64,000 bases of DNA from an uncultured Campylobacter sp. Lineage in GTDB: Bacteria; Campylobacterota; Campylobacteria; Campylobacterales; Campylobacteraceae. Below the pieces are notes generated by a model. The model made no database searches and had not been told where the DNA came from. It saw only the letters and a list, made by a program, of their open reading frames with translations. The stretch spans positions 8,521 through 72,520 of the forward strand of contig UQCL01000002.1 in NCBI GenBank assembly GCA_900539505.1. Direction: 5' to 3'. Shown here piece after piece: positions 7,702 through 17,159 of the stretch. A program made the translations under genes and the position numbers. Position 1 is the first letter of the stretch. The number at the start of each line of letters is the position of its first letter.

Positions 7702-10111
7702 GATAATGTGGACTTTGATGGTGGGGATTATGATATTAGGCATAATCATCGCCGGGAATTATTTCTCGTCGCTAAGAGATGTAGCGAGATTTAGCACGAT
7801 TTCGCGCGAGCTAGCTTTGATCGATAATGCCGACAACCGCTTAAATATATTATTTGATGCAAAGATCGCAAGAAGGGACTTTTCGATTGCAAATGCCGAT
7901 ATGCGCGGCATCTATCAGGTGCTGCAAGCTTTACAAAAAGACAAAATCATCGATAAAATCGGACTTAGCAGCGATGTGCGCGCGATCGGAAGCGCTTTTA
8001 GCGATAAAATTTCACTTTTGGACGAGCTTGGGGCTTTAAATTCGCAGAATTTAATCCTTTTTCAAAGTCTGCAGCAAAAATTTTTATCCAGTGGCGCAAA
8101 TGCGCAAAGAGCAAATCTCTACTCTCAAATTTTAGGGCTTAATTATAAAAATCGCTCCGAGATCTCTGCTTTAAAAAGTGCGCTAGAAAGCGCAGATGCG
8201 TCAAGCCCTGACGAAGCTGCGTTTATAGGAATCGCACGGCAAATTTTAAGGAATTTCGAGCGGCAAAATATCATCGTAAGTGATAATCTCTCGTTGCTAA
8301 ATGAGCGCTTCGCAAGTCTGCGCGAGCGATTTTCTTACGCTAGTGAGGAATTTTACGGCTCGTTTATGCAAATGACGATGCTTTACACGGCGGTGTTTTT
8401 GTCGTTTTTACTGCTTACTTACATCATAAATTCCAATGCTTTGCGTAGCAAACGCGCCCTCGCGCCCTATCACGCACTATGCGAGCAAGCAGGCGAAGCG
8501 ATAGTTTTAGCAGATCAAAACTTTAAAATTTTATACGCTAATAAAAGCGTGCTTAGCTTAAGCGGCTACGAACAAAGCGAGCTGGAAGGAGGCGATCTTG
8601 GAGTTTTGATGCCCAAAGATAAAGGGATCGAACTTCCTGCGATGGTAAATAAAAGCGCCAAAGATACGCGCCTTCTTCGTAAAAACGGCGAACTAGCCGA
8701 TGTGAGCCTAAGGCTAGCAAATATCGCCACCGCATCCAAGCCGCCGCTATATGCACTTTACGCTCATGACATCGGCGAGCGCGAGATTATGAAGCTAGCT
8801 CTTGCGAGCGCAAAGGAGAGCTTAAACAATCAAGTCTATATCGATCATCTTACGGGCCAGGGCAACGAAGCAGCGCTATATGAGCTAATAAACGCCGAAA
8901 AAACGGGCGTAGCGATCTATATAACTATCGTAAATTTTGCAAATTTGCGACTTTTTTACAAGGCGGAGACGACGAATGAAATTCTGCGCTCCTTTGCGCG
9001 CACGCTTGCAATGTGTATCGAATCGCACGAGATCAAAGCTAGTATCTTTCGCATCCAATCGGATGAGTTTTGCCTATTTTACGAGGGACTAAATGTCGCG
9101 CGCGACGTGGAGATCATAAATAAATACTTCACCGACAAGGTTTTTAATCTCCATACCACCGAGGGCTTTGCCTCCGCGCCTTTAAATATCACGATGGGCG
9201 TAAGCGAGCGCGCCGACGTAGCGGGCGGCGCAAATAGGGTCTTTCAGGCGGTTATGGCGATGTATGAGGCGCAGAGCAAAAACGAGCACGTGGGCTTTTA
9301 CTCGCGCCCAAATGCGATTGAGGAAAAATATCTTCAAAATCAGATTATGATCAACACCATTCAAAACGCGATCAAGAAAAATCAAGTCTTTGTGCTTGTT
9401 CAGCCCATATTTGATATCACCCACCGCGATCCTAGTGGTAACACCTACGGCACCGAGGGCGGTGATTATGTCCCGTTAGTATATGAAATTCTAATCCGCC
9501 TAATCGATCGTTCGGGCAAGACGCGCTGCCCGGGTGAGTTTATCGATATCGCAAAGCAAACCTCGCTCTACATCCCGCTAACTCAGGTAGTAATAAACGA
9601 AGCTTTTCGCTTGCTAGACCGCTTCGCAGGGACTTGCTTTAGCATAAATCTTTCATATTTTGACATCGCAAACGAAGGTATCAAGGAGCTTTTAGAGCGC
9701 AAGCTCGCATCCAGTCCAAACGCTTCAAATCTATTCATTGAAATTTTAGAAAGCGAGGAATTTGACGATTACGAGAGCCTACGCAGCTTCATCGCCGTAG
9801 CCAAAAACTACGGCTGCAAGGTCGCGATAGACGATTTTGGCAGCGGATACTCCAACTACTATAGAATTTTAACGCTCGACGTGGATTACATAAAGATCGA
9901 CGGAGCGCTCATCAAAAACATCGCAAACGACAAAAACTCGCGTGCTATCGTCGAAACCATCGCTAACTTCGCGCGCAAGCAGGGCTACGAGCTCATCGCC
10001 GAATACGTAGAAAACCACGAAATTTCAATCATCTTAGAAGAGATGGGGATTAAATATATGCAAGGCTACTTCTACAGCAAGCCGATGGAGCCTTCGAGGA
10101 TAAAATTCTAA
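7691..10111 (+). CDS. Membrane PAS-GGDEF(degenerate)-EAL protein, probable c-di-GMP phosphodiesterase
   Basis: The 806-residue protein has a transmembrane helix at 7-23, a mainly helical periplasmic sensor region, a second helix at about 228-247, a PAS domain (262-365), a GGDEF-like domain (385-540) and an EAL domain (555-800). The GGDEF signature is replaced by QSDEF (456-460), so cyclase activity is unlikely. EAL residues look intact: E599 in YEILIRL, DDFGSG at 714-719, K735/D737 in YIKIDG, E771 in IAEYVE. Around residues 578-593 the EAL domain has an extra hydrophilic loop. ATG with GAGGCACAGG upstream, overlapping the peroxidase gene by 11 bases. Confidence 0.88.
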   Translation: MKDKIMWTLMVGIMILGIIIAGNYFSSLRDVARFSTISRELALIDNADNRLNILFDAKIARRDFSIANADMRGIYQVLQALQKDKIIDKIGLSSDVRAIGSAFSDKISLLDELGALNSQNLILFQSLQQKFLSSGANAQRANLYSQILGLNYKNRSEISALKSALESADASSPDEAAFIGIARQILRNFERQNIIVSDNLSLLNERFASLRERFSYASEEFYGSFMQMTMLYTAVFLSFLLLTYIINSNALRSKRALAPYHALCEQAGEAIVLADQNFKILYANKSVLSLSGYEQSELEGGDLGVLMPKDKGIELPAMVNKSAKDTRLLRKNGELADVSLRLANIATASKPPLYALYAHDIGEREIMKLALASAKESLNNQVYIDHLTGQGNEAALYELINAEKTGVAIYITIVNFANLRLFYKAETTNEILRSFARTLAMCIESHEIKASIFRIQSDEFCLFYEGLNVARDVEIINKYFTDKVFNLHTTEGFASAPLNITMGVSERADVAGGANRVFQAVMAMYEAQSKNEHVGFYSRPNAIEEKYLQNQIMINTIQNAIKKNQVFVLVQPIFDITHRDPSGNTYGTEGGDYVPLVYEILIRLIDRSGKTRCPGEFIDIAKQTSLYIPLTQVVINEAFRLLDRFAGTCFSINLSYFDIANEGIKELLERKLASSPNASNLFIEILESEEFDDYESLRSFIAVAKNYGCKVAIDDFGSGYSNYYRILTLDVDYIKIDGALIKNIANDKNSRAIVETIANFARKQGYELIAEYVENHEISIILEEMGIKYMQGYFYSKPMEPSRIKF

Positions 10112-10701
10112 TCTCATCTCGCCGCGACTTTATAGCCCGCCTCTTTAAATTTATAGCCCAAAGATCGCCTTCGCAAGGCGATAAATTCTGATTTAGCAAG
10201 CTGCTGCTTTAATACGAAATTTATCTTGGCAAATACTACGCGGTTTTATCACAAACTTATGGCATGCCTTGTAGCTAAAATCATCATAAAAGCTTGCGCA
10301 TGGCAAATGAAGTGAGAGCTAAATTTAAAATTTAATGGCGGATCTATGGACGAAATTTTGCGAAGTTCAAAATTTTAAAATTCCAAGCTGTAGAATTTTA
10401 AAATTTGAAATGCGCGAGCTGCAAATTTAAGGCTAAATTTTAAAATTCCGTAGCGATAAAATTTTAAATTCCGCGCCTTAAACCCGCCTGCAAATTTTAA
10501 AATTTTATGGCGCAAATTTCGATCCATTCGTTTTATAACATTTCACGCGAGCTTTACAAAATAAAAATTTTAACGAGCTTTGCTCTAATTATCGATAGAG
10601 CTTTCAAATGCAGGCGGAATTTTTAAGTGCAAACTTTCTTGCTTTCAGCGAGAATGAGCTTAAATTTTAGGCTTTAGCGCATTAGCTCAAGCAAATTCGC
10701 T
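10112..10701. other. Repeat-rich intergenic spacer
   Basis: No gene supported on either strand. Between about 10360 and 10510 the palindromic word AAATTTTAAAATT occurs four times at irregular spacing, joined by GC-rich linkers. Confidence 0.6.
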
Positions 10702-12210
10702 CTAAGCCTTCATACTCCCCGTATCCTTAAATCTTTGATGCCACGACAGCGCCTCGCTTAGGATGTGTGGAGTATGCCCCGCACAGGGCTGCGCACATGC
10801 CCGCTCGAAATAATCTCTCAGCGCATCTTGGTAAGTGGGATGTGCGATGCTTATCATCGCGCGAGCCCGTTCGCGAGGGCATTTACCGCGCAGATCGGCG
10901 ATGCCGTATTCGGTGATGATGACTTGGGTGTCGTGTTCGGTATGATCGACATGGCTTACGAAGGGCACGATAGCGCTAATCGCGCCGCCTTTAGCGAGCG
11001 ATGGGCTCAAAAATAGCGACAAATATCCGTTGCGAGCAAAGTCACCGCTACCGCCGATGCCGTTTTTCATCTGCGAACCCATGACGTTGGTAGAATTCAC
11101 ATTGCCGTAGATGTCTGCCTCGAGCATGCCATTCATCGACACGACGCCGAGCTTTCTGATGAGCGCTGGCGAGTTGGAGACGTCTTGTGAACGCAGTATG
11201 ATGTGCTTGCGGTAGAAATCGATGTTTTTTTGAAATTCCTCGACACCTGCGGGGCTAAGCGATAGCGCTGTGGCACTTGCAGTGCCTACGACGCCTCTTC
11301 TGATGAGATCTAGCATGCCGTCTTGGATCACCTCGGAGTAGCACTGCAGCCCTTGATAGCCGGCGTCTTGTAGCGAGCTAAGCACGGCGTTAGCGACGTT
11401 GCCGATGCCCGATTGTAGCGGCAGTAGCTTCTTTGCGGGAAGCCTGCCGCAAGCTTCCTCGTTTTTTAGGAATTTTACGACGTTTCGCCCAATCGCGCTT
11501 GAAATTTCATCCACGGCGGTGAAATTATTGACGCGATCATGCGTCCTAGCCTCTATAACAGCGATTACTTTAGCAGGATCTACATGCATGTAGGGGCTGC
11601 CTACGCGATCGCCTACGTGCTTGATCGGCAGATCCTCAGCATGCGGCGGTAGGCGCAGATCTGTAACGTCGTGAATGCCCTCCAGCTCAAGTGGCTGGTA
11701 GTAATTCACTTCTAAAATCACGCGATCGGCGATATCGAGCCAGGCTTGGTTGTTGCCTAGCGATGTGGACGGCACGAGCTCACCGCTTTCTTTAATCGCC
11801 ACTACTTCGATCACAGCAAAGTTTAGATGTGGAAAAAAGCCCGCCTTAAGCTGCGCGGCAAGGCTTGATAGATGCACGTCTGCGTATCGCACGGCGCCGC
11901 TATTTATCGCACGGCGCATATCGGCATCCGTAAAAAACGGCGCGCGAAAGCTCACGGCACCTGCTTTTGCCAAAACTCCGTCTAAAAGCGGATCGGTCGA
12001 TGCGCCTGTAAAAATTTCGATTTGATAGGGCTCGCCTTTTTCGTGCAGCGCTGTCGCTCGTTGCGCCAGAGCCTGCGGCAGCGCTAGTGCGCAGCCCGCC
12101 CCAACAAAGCCGCTAAAGCCCACCGATGCGCCATTTGGGATCAGCTCGCAGGCTTCCTCGGCGCTCATAATTTTTGATTTTAGATATTCGTTTTGCACGC
12201 GTGAGTTCAT
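10702..12210 (-). CDS. Acetyl-CoA hydrolase/transferase family, probable succinyl-CoA:acetate CoA-transferase
   Basis: The 502-residue protein matches the length and architecture of class I CoA-transferases of the AarC/Cat1 type: N-terminal GASVGFSGFVGAGCALALP, central LPLQSGIGNVANAVLSSL, then YSEVIQDGMLDLI, whose Glu sits where the catalytic glutamate of this family lies, and C-terminal VDHTEHDTQVIITEYGIADL. The family moves CoA between succinate and acetate, linking acetate to the TCA cycle. The gene stands alone between repeat-rich spacers. Confidence 0.87.
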   Translation of the reverse strand: MNSRVQNEYLKSKIMSAEEACELIPNGASVGFSGFVGAGCALALPQALAQRATALHEKGEPYQIEIFTGASTDPLLDGVLAKAGAVSFRAPFFTDADMRRAINSGAVRYADVHLSSLAAQLKAGFFPHLNFAVIEVVAIKESGELVPSTSLGNNQAWLDIADRVILEVNYYQPLELEGIHDVTDLRLPPHAEDLPIKHVGDRVGSPYMHVDPAKVIAVIEARTHDRVNNFTAVDEISSAIGRNVVKFLKNEEACGRLPAKKLLPLQSGIGNVANAVLSSLQDAGYQGLQCYSEVIQDGMLDLIRRGVVGTASATALSLSPAGVEEFQKNIDFYRKHIILRSQDVSNSPALIRKLGVVSMNGMLEADIYGNVNSTNVMGSQMKNGIGGSGDFARNGYLSLFLSPSLAKGGAISAIVPFVSHVDHTEHDTQVIITEYGIADLRGKCPRERARAMISIAHPTYQDALRDYFERACAQPCAGHTPHILSEALSWHQRFKDTGSMKA

Positions 12211-13158
12211 TTTCCGTCCTAGCCGTGATTTGGGCGAAATTATAATATTTTTGCGCTAAATTTCAAAATCTAAATTTCGTGCGCGAGCTAGGCTATAGAG
12301 CAAAATATGAGGCGCGGTCGGTTGGGATACGCCACAAACGCTTCCGATCAGGCTTTTTTTGCTTCGGCGGTTTACAATACCCGCTTGCACAAGCGCTCCG
12401 TAAATAGGGTTTTAAGCGTGATTGAAGCTTAGTTGATAGTCTCGCTGCGATACTGCAAATACTTATCGCGCACCCAATCTTGCGAAATTTAAACGCAAAA
12501 TTTCATCGCATAATTTGTGAGCTGCGATATTTAAATTTAAGCTTCCTTTTGCAATTTAATCGCTCGCCGCACTCAAATTTAAATCCCCGCCTCGCAATTT
12601 TAAAATGGATGTTTTGAAATTTATCGCTCGTGGCGTTTAAATTCCGCGTCTAGCGAGCCTTGAACTCATATTTGAAATTCCATCACTTGCGATGCACGCA
12701 TTTGCCCATCGCACCTGTATTTTAATCCGCATTAATGAAATTCCCTCTGTCTGAAATTTTAACCTCTTCGCACAATATGGCAGTTTAAAATTTCAAATTT
12801 CTCGCTTTTTTTTGGGAGCGGCTCGACATAGATACGTAAAATTTTGATAAATTTACGCTTGCAAAATTCTAAAAATTATATCATCGTCACGGCTAAATTG
12901 CAGATTTGTTTAAATTCTGGTTCTTAAAATTGTAGCCTGGCCGTCACGCACGATTTGCAATTCAAAGAGCCTTGCCGCGTAAATTCTAATCTCTCTGAGC
13001 CCAAAAATTGACGCCGCTTAATACATGAATTTAAACGCGTTTTGGAATTCAAAATTTAGCCCGCCTTGTTACCATTTTCGGTCGAGCTCTATAAAATTTC
13101 GGCAAATTTTATACTCGCGGAATTTTAAAATTTTATCGCCATAAAAGCCAGTAAAATT
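12211..13158. other. Long intergenic region without a supported gene
   Basis: 948 bases with no convincing ORF. A 41-codon frame beginning at 12308 has no clear ribosome-binding site and no recognisable content. AATTTTAAAAT and AAATTTCAAA words recur, densest at 12480-12800 and 13060-13150. A decayed gene cannot be excluded, but nothing identifiable remains. Confidence 0.5.
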
Positions 13159-13671
13159 TTATCTCTGCGGCTTGCCGTCGCCAAATTTCGCGACTATCTC
13201 CTCGCTACAGCTCTCTTTGGGCGCCCAGCCTTCGCGCTTCATCCGCGCCAGATTGTCGCATGCCTCCTGCGAGCCGCCCTCGCAAAGCTCGTCGTATATC
13301 ACGAGGCTGCGGCACTGCCCGCTCGCGAAGCTCTCCAGCGTCGCGGCATTGCCCAGGCAGGCTCGCTCGCGCAGATTGCTCATCGCGCGCCCGCCTGCGC
13401 CATCCGCTTTGTCTCCCTGCTTCCGCTCGGCGAGGGTTGAGAGCTCGCATGCGTCTGCGAAAAAACCCTGTGCTTTGAAGCGGTTTCGCACGACGCCGCG
13501 ACCGCCCAGCTCGTATCTCATCGCCGCTTCGTAGCATGCGGCGGCGTCCTTTTTGCTGCATTTTGCTAAAAGCGCGCTGGTTTTTGCGCCGCTAAATTTA
13601 AACTCTTTGGCTTCGCCGTCTGCGTTTGCCAAACTAAGCGCCGCCGCCAGCGCAAGCTTTAAAGCTTTCAT
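13159..13671 (-). CDS. Exported Sel1-like cysteine-rich repeat protein (short)
   Basis: The 170-residue protein has a signal peptide (MKALKLALAAALSLANADG). One clear Sel1/Hcp-type unit follows: CSKKDAAACYEAAMRYELGG, with FKAQGFFADACE after it. Later Cys pairs (CLGNAATLESFASGQC, CEGGSQEAC) look like diverged units. Such cysteine-rich Sel1 proteins are periplasmic or secreted in Helicobacter and Campylobacter; their function here is unknown. GGGGCAAAG precedes the ATG. Several other long frames run through this GC-rich gene but lack signal peptides and start signals. Confidence 0.65.
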   Translation of the reverse strand: MKALKLALAAALSLANADGEAKEFKFSGAKTSALLAKCSKKDAAACYEAAMRYELGGRGVVRNRFKAQGFFADACELSTLAERKQGDKADGAGGRAMSNLRERACLGNAATLESFASGQCRSLVIYDELCEGGSQEACDNLARMKREGWAPKESCSEEIVAKFGDGKPQR

Positions 13672-13773
13672 CTTTGCCCCTTTTTCGTTTATCCGCTCGC
13701 ACGCTTCGATTTACCGCCTCATCGCGCACTGCACTCGCACAGCCCGCTAAAATTTTAAAGGCTCGCGCGCTCC
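13661..13773. repeat. Copy 2 of a ~110-bp duplicated spacer in the Sel1 cluster
   Basis: This stretch covers the start codon and upstream region of the 13159-13671 gene and is closely matched by 14435-14544. Shared blocks include AAAGCTTTCATCTTTGC, TTTCGTTTATC, GCACTCGCACAGCCC and TAAAATTTTAAAGGCTCGCG. Confidence 0.7.
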
Positions 13774-13829
13774 ATATCCAGGTCGTAAAGGTTGTGAAAA
13801 TCCACGTCGTTAAATTTATTTTTTGCCAC
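13755..13829 (-). CDS. Possible 24-residue small protein
   Basis: A GTG-initiated frame of 24 codons with a strong GGAG site six bases upstream encodes a hydrophilic acidic peptide (MAKNKFNDVDFHNL, then YDLDMERASL). It lies between two Sel1-like genes, and its last codons (ERASL-stop) fall in the duplicated spacer; the other spacer copy also ends a frame with ERASL. It could be a small protein, or the tail of a decayed gene. Confidence 0.3.
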   Translation of the reverse strand: MAKNKFNDVDFHNLYDLDMERASL

Positions 13830-13847
13830 TTTCGCTCCGTTTAAATT

Positions 13848-14390
13848 TTAATATCCGGCTTCATTTAGCTTTTTGTAGTCGTCGCAGCCAAACTGATCGC
13901 CCAGATCGCATGCTTTGCCAAAATACTCTTTGGCTGTTTTGAAATTTTGCTCCACGCCTTTTGCCTCAAGATATAAAGAAGCGACATCGTAGCAAGCGTC
14001 AGCGCCCCCTAGATCGCAGGCCTTTTGATAAAGCTCCATTGCCTTTTTGTAGTCTTGTTTCACGGCTTTACCGCTCTTATATGCAAAACCAAGCTGAGCG
14101 CAGCCAACAGCGTCTTTTTTATCGCATGTCATTTGCCAAATCTCTATCGCTTTTTTGTAGTCTTGCCTCACACCCTCGCCGTTGTAATAACTGATACCAA
14201 GGAAAGAGCACCCATTGATACTTCCTTTATTGCAAGCGCTCTCAAAGTGCTTTGCCGCTCTTGCCAAGTCTTGATAATAAGATGCCTCCAATCCATATTC
14301 AAGCTCTTTTTGCGCCGATAATTCAAAGGCAAAGGCAAAATTTAATAAACCTGCCAAAGCCATCATCACAAAAATAAATTTTCTCATCAT
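13848..14390 (-). CDS. Sel1 repeat protein (Hcp-like, cysteine-rich)
   Basis: The 180-residue exported protein has a signal peptide ending near ALAGLLNFAFAFE. Consecutive ~36-residue Sel1 units each carry the paired-cysteine pattern of Helicobacter cysteine-rich proteins: CNKGSINGC, CDKKDAVGC, CDLGGADAC and CDLGDQFGC, each unit with a DYKKA-type turn. These repeats form alpha/alpha solenoids that bind other proteins; here probably periplasmic. AGGATTA precedes the ATG. It is the best-conserved member of the three-gene Sel1 group here. Confidence 0.85.
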   Translation of the reverse strand: MMRKFIFVMMALAGLLNFAFAFELSAQKELEYGLEASYYQDLARAAKHFESACNKGSINGCSFLGISYYNGEGVRQDYKKAIEIWQMTCDKKDAVGCAQLGFAYKSGKAVKQDYKKAMELYQKACDLGGADACYDVASLYLEAKGVEQNFKTAKEYFGKACDLGDQFGCDDYKKLNEAGY

Positions 14391-14434
14391 TAATCCTTTA
14401 AATTTTTATTGATATTTTGATCCGCGTCGGTTAA

Positions 14435-14544
14435 AAAGCTTTCATCTTTGCTCCTTTGTTTCGTTTATCTGTCTGCTCCGATTTGCTGCTTCATCGCGCG
14501 CTGCACTCGCACAGCCCTCTAAAATTTTAAAGGCTCGCGCGCTC
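14435..14544. repeat. Copy 1 of the duplicated Sel1 spacer, with a vestigial gene start
   Basis: It matches 13661-13773. On the minus strand it keeps GGAGCAAAG followed by ATG-AAA-GCT-TTT-TAA (14445 down to 14431). That is the ribosome-binding site and first codons of the MKAL gene cut short by a stop, so it reads as the remnant of a duplicated Sel1 gene start. Confidence 0.65.
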
Positions 14545-14585
14545 TGTTTGCGCTCGAAGCTCGGAAATTTATCGCTTTTGCCGCG

Positions 14586-15146
14586 CTAATTTTTCGGCAG
14601 TAGATCGAGCACCGCGCAGGCGCGCTTGTTGTGCATTTTGCATGCCTTATCTAGCGCCTGCCCCGAGAGCCCAAAGCTTTGAGGAGTGCCTATTCCTTGG
14701 AGATATTTGACCGATAGCTCGTAGCAAGCTTCGCTGCTGCCGGCATCGCACTGCTCGCGAAAAAGCTCAAACGACGCCACGACGTCCTTTTCAACGCCGA
14801 GGCCGCGCCCTAGCGCATCTGCGTAGAAAAAGCACGATAGCTGATCTTTTCGCTCGCAGCCGCTTTTCAGACCGCGCGCGACGCGATCACAGGAGCCCTC
14901 GTCGCTTTTTACGATACAGCTTTGCAGATCCGCCCGCGAAATTCCGTCCGTTTGGATGACCGCATCGGCGCTGCTTTGCGAGCCAGCGCTTGCTTCGCCG
15001 CTCTTTATAAAGCGCGCGCTTGCGGTCTCGCCGATACTCGTTGTTTTGTCCGTTTTGCCCGCAGCAGGGATTTTATCTGTCCGCCCGCTCTCGTCGCAGT
15101 TTGCCGCAATGGCGCAAAATAGCGCCAAAAATAGAAATTTTTTCAT
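14586..15146 (-). CDS. Exported Sel1-like repeat protein
   Basis: The 186-residue protein starts at MKKFLFLALFCAIAANC, supported by a GGAGG site five bases upstream; a longer frame runs upstream to 15239 but lacks such a signal. A low-complexity Thr/Ser/Ala/Lys linker (about residues 20-70) precedes Sel1-type units with paired cysteines: CIVKSDEGSC, CERKDQLSC, CDAGSSEAC and CKMHNKRAC. Probably periplasmic; related to its two downstream neighbours. The end of its signal peptide (ANC) is not a good lipobox. Confidence 0.75.
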   Translation of the reverse strand: MKKFLFLALFCAIAANCDESGRTDKIPAAGKTDKTTSIGETASARFIKSGEASAGSQSSADAVIQTDGISRADLQSCIVKSDEGSCDRVARGLKSGCERKDQLSCFFYADALGRGLGVEKDVVASFELFREQCDAGSSEACYELSVKYLQGIGTPQSFGLSGQALDKACKMHNKRACAVLDLLPKN

Positions 15147-15283
15147 ACCCGCCTCCGTTAAATTTCGCGCCATTTTAATTAAAAATGCTGAATTTAAGAG
15201 AAATGCGCCTCTGCTCCAAATTTCAGCTCTATGTCGCAATGTGTTTGGAGCGCGAATTTAAAGCGCGCCGCCAAAGCGATCGA

Positions 15284-15715
15284 TCACAAGCTCTTTAGCG
15301 CCGCAAGTACGTTTTGTGCGTCCTGTTCGGGCTCCTCGATTCGGCTAAAGCGCTTTATCTCCTTGCCTCCTCGAAAAATCAGGGTTTGGCGGTGGTAAAA
15401 TTTCTTCCCGTCGCCGGTGGTGAAGGTTTCGAGCCCAAGCGGCGCCTCAAGCTCGAATTTTTCGTCGTTTATGAACTCAAACGATGCGCCCGTAGCGCGC
15501 TTAAACTCGCTCGTGCCCGCCTCGCCCATGCTGCCTACGGCGATAAGCTCAAAGCCGAGGGCTTTTATCTGCGCAAACGCGCTCTCGTAGGCCTTGCACT
15601 GAAGCGTGCAGCCAGTAAGCCCAGCCGCATCGCGCAACTCTGCGGGCAAAAATTTGCCGCTGTCGCCCATTTTTGGGTAGGTAAAAACCACGCAATTTTT
15701 CGGTAAATTTATCAT
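15284..15715 (-). CDS. Peroxiredoxin-family (Bcp/Prx-like) protein
   Basis: The 143-residue thioredoxin-fold protein has the reactive-site region LTGCTLQCKAYESAF, comparable to the PGCT...C site of Bcp-type peroxiredoxins, with two cysteines (about residues 36 and 40). The later HRQTLIFRGGKEIKRFSRIEEP matches the family's final strands. It should reduce peroxides in the cytoplasm; no signal peptide. The start at MINLPKN is chosen because AAAGGCGAGAG lies just upstream; the frame stays open to 15754. Confidence 0.75.
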   Translation of the reverse strand: MINLPKNCVVFTYPKMGDSGKFLPAELRDAAGLTGCTLQCKAYESAFAQIKALGFELIAVGSMGEAGTSEFKRATGASFEFINDEKFELEAPLGLETFTTGDGKKFYHRQTLIFRGGKEIKRFSRIEEPEQDAQNVLAALKSL

Positions 15716-15849
15716 CTCTCGCCTTTTGATCGAAATAGGTCGCAAAAATAGCATAAAAAATCTTAAACCCGCTTGACGGATGAAATTTTAATAAAATTTA
15801 GCGTAAAATAAGGGGCAAAATTTCGGCAAAATCAAATTTGGAGTTAAAT

Positions 15850-16932
15850 TTGGATATCGACAGAGCGTTAGAGGAGCTGGCAAAAAAGCAGCAGCAGTGC
15901 AAGATAAAATTTCTAAAACCGCTGATTTTATTGCTATGCATCGCGGTTTTTTCCATCGGCTGGTTTATCCACGGCTTGATCCAAAACGAATACTCCTCCG
16001 CCGTGCTGATGTCCGCGATGATCCCGATAATTGCGGTAAGCTGCGTATGGGGGATTTTTGATGATTCCATCGCCAAGTGGGAGTACAATGCCTTTTACAA
16101 AGACGCCTTCATCCGCGCCATCATTTCAGATATCGATCCCGCCTTTAGATACGAGCCGCAAAGCGGCATAGACGAAGAAGAGTTCCGCAAAACAGGCATC
16201 TATCCGAACAATGAATTCGTAGCCGAGGATCAGATAGACGGCGTGTATAAAGGGGTGAAATTTAGCCTAAGCGAGGCGATAAAAATCTATGAAACGCGCG
16301 AGTCTATGGAGCTTGTAAGGCTATCTCAAAGGGCTAAAAGCGATCTTTCTGCGGCTTTTTTGCTGTCGGCGATCGCGCTTTGGAACGCTTGGAGGCTCGG
16401 CGAATACGTGCAGGCCTTTAGCGGCTCGGTGTTGGTGTGCGAGTTTTATAAGAAATTTAAGGGGCGGACCATCATCGCGGATCGCTCGCCAGGCACAAAA
16501 TTTTTAGGCGATCAGGAGCTGATGGACGATGTGATTTTCGGCGAGGAATTTCGCGTGTTCGCAAGCGATAAGATCGAGGCGCGGTATCTTTTGACGCCTA
16601 GCCTTATGGAGCGTCTCGGGGCTTTGAAGCTTAAGCTTGCACCTAAGATCGCTCTTAGCGCGGCGTTTATGGACGGAAAATTTTATCTATTTTTAAACGG
16701 CGCGAAAAACCGCTTCGAAGCCGCGCTGTTTTCGCCGCGCACTACGCTAAAAGACGCCGAGCGGATAAAGGCCGAAGTTTTGCAGCTTCTTGGTATCATT
16801 GACGAGCTGCGTTTGAATGAGGAGGTTTTTGGCGGCGCAAGCGAGAGCGGCGAGTCCGCAAATAGCCCGCCACCCGGCGGCAAAGAGCTGCAGAGATTGC
16901 GCGATAAAGGCTTGAGCTCGCGCGATCGCTGA
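15850..16932 (+). CDS. DUF3137-like membrane protein
   Basis: The product is 360 residues from a TTG start at 15850, where TTGGAG lies 6 bases upstream; an in-frame TTG at 15838 is inside that site. A short coiled N-terminus (MDIDRALEELAKKQQQ) leads to two transmembrane helices (about residues 26-70), then a large soluble domain. It is a clear paralogue of the 41441-42415 gene: both have two N-terminal helices, a FRVFASD or FSVYASD core, LLTPSLMERL / VLTPALMEKI, and the same ending (RLNEEVFG / KLNEKIW). Function unknown; only this copy has a Ser/Pro-rich tail. Confidence 0.7.
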   Translation: MDIDRALEELAKKQQQCKIKFLKPLILLLCIAVFSIGWFIHGLIQNEYSSAVLMSAMIPIIAVSCVWGIFDDSIAKWEYNAFYKDAFIRAIISDIDPAFRYEPQSGIDEEEFRKTGIYPNNEFVAEDQIDGVYKGVKFSLSEAIKIYETRESMELVRLSQRAKSDLSAAFLLSAIALWNAWRLGEYVQAFSGSVLVCEFYKKFKGRTIIADRSPGTKFLGDQELMDDVIFGEEFRVFASDKIEARYLLTPSLMERLGALKLKLAPKIALSAAFMDGKFYLFLNGAKNRFEAALFSPRTTLKDAERIKAEVLQLLGIIDELRLNEEVFGGASESGESANSPPPGGKELQRLRDKGLSSRDR

Positions 16933-17159
16933 TTTGAATTTTAAAACGCCATCTCGCGGTTTAAAATTTAACGCTTTTCGTAAAATTTAATCTCATCGCC
17001 CGCGTCTTTAAATTTAGCGCTTTTTAGAATTTGGCGTTTCTTGAAATTTGGCGTCTCTTGGAATTTAACGCGGCGCAAGCGAGTAAAATTTACCACTTGT
17101 AGCAGTAGCTTGAAATTTTAAAATTTGATCTCGCGCACGGCAAGATATGCGATGAAATT

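Noticed and set aside
12308..12433. 41-codon plus-strand frame (MRRGRLGYATNASD...)
   Set aside because: No ribosome-binding site and no recognisable composition; left as intergenic.
13172..13561. Several other long open frames on both strands through the short Sel1-like gene
   Set aside because: High GC and few stops produce shadow frames; only the minus-strand frame with the signal peptide, paired cysteines and GGGGCAAAG site is kept.
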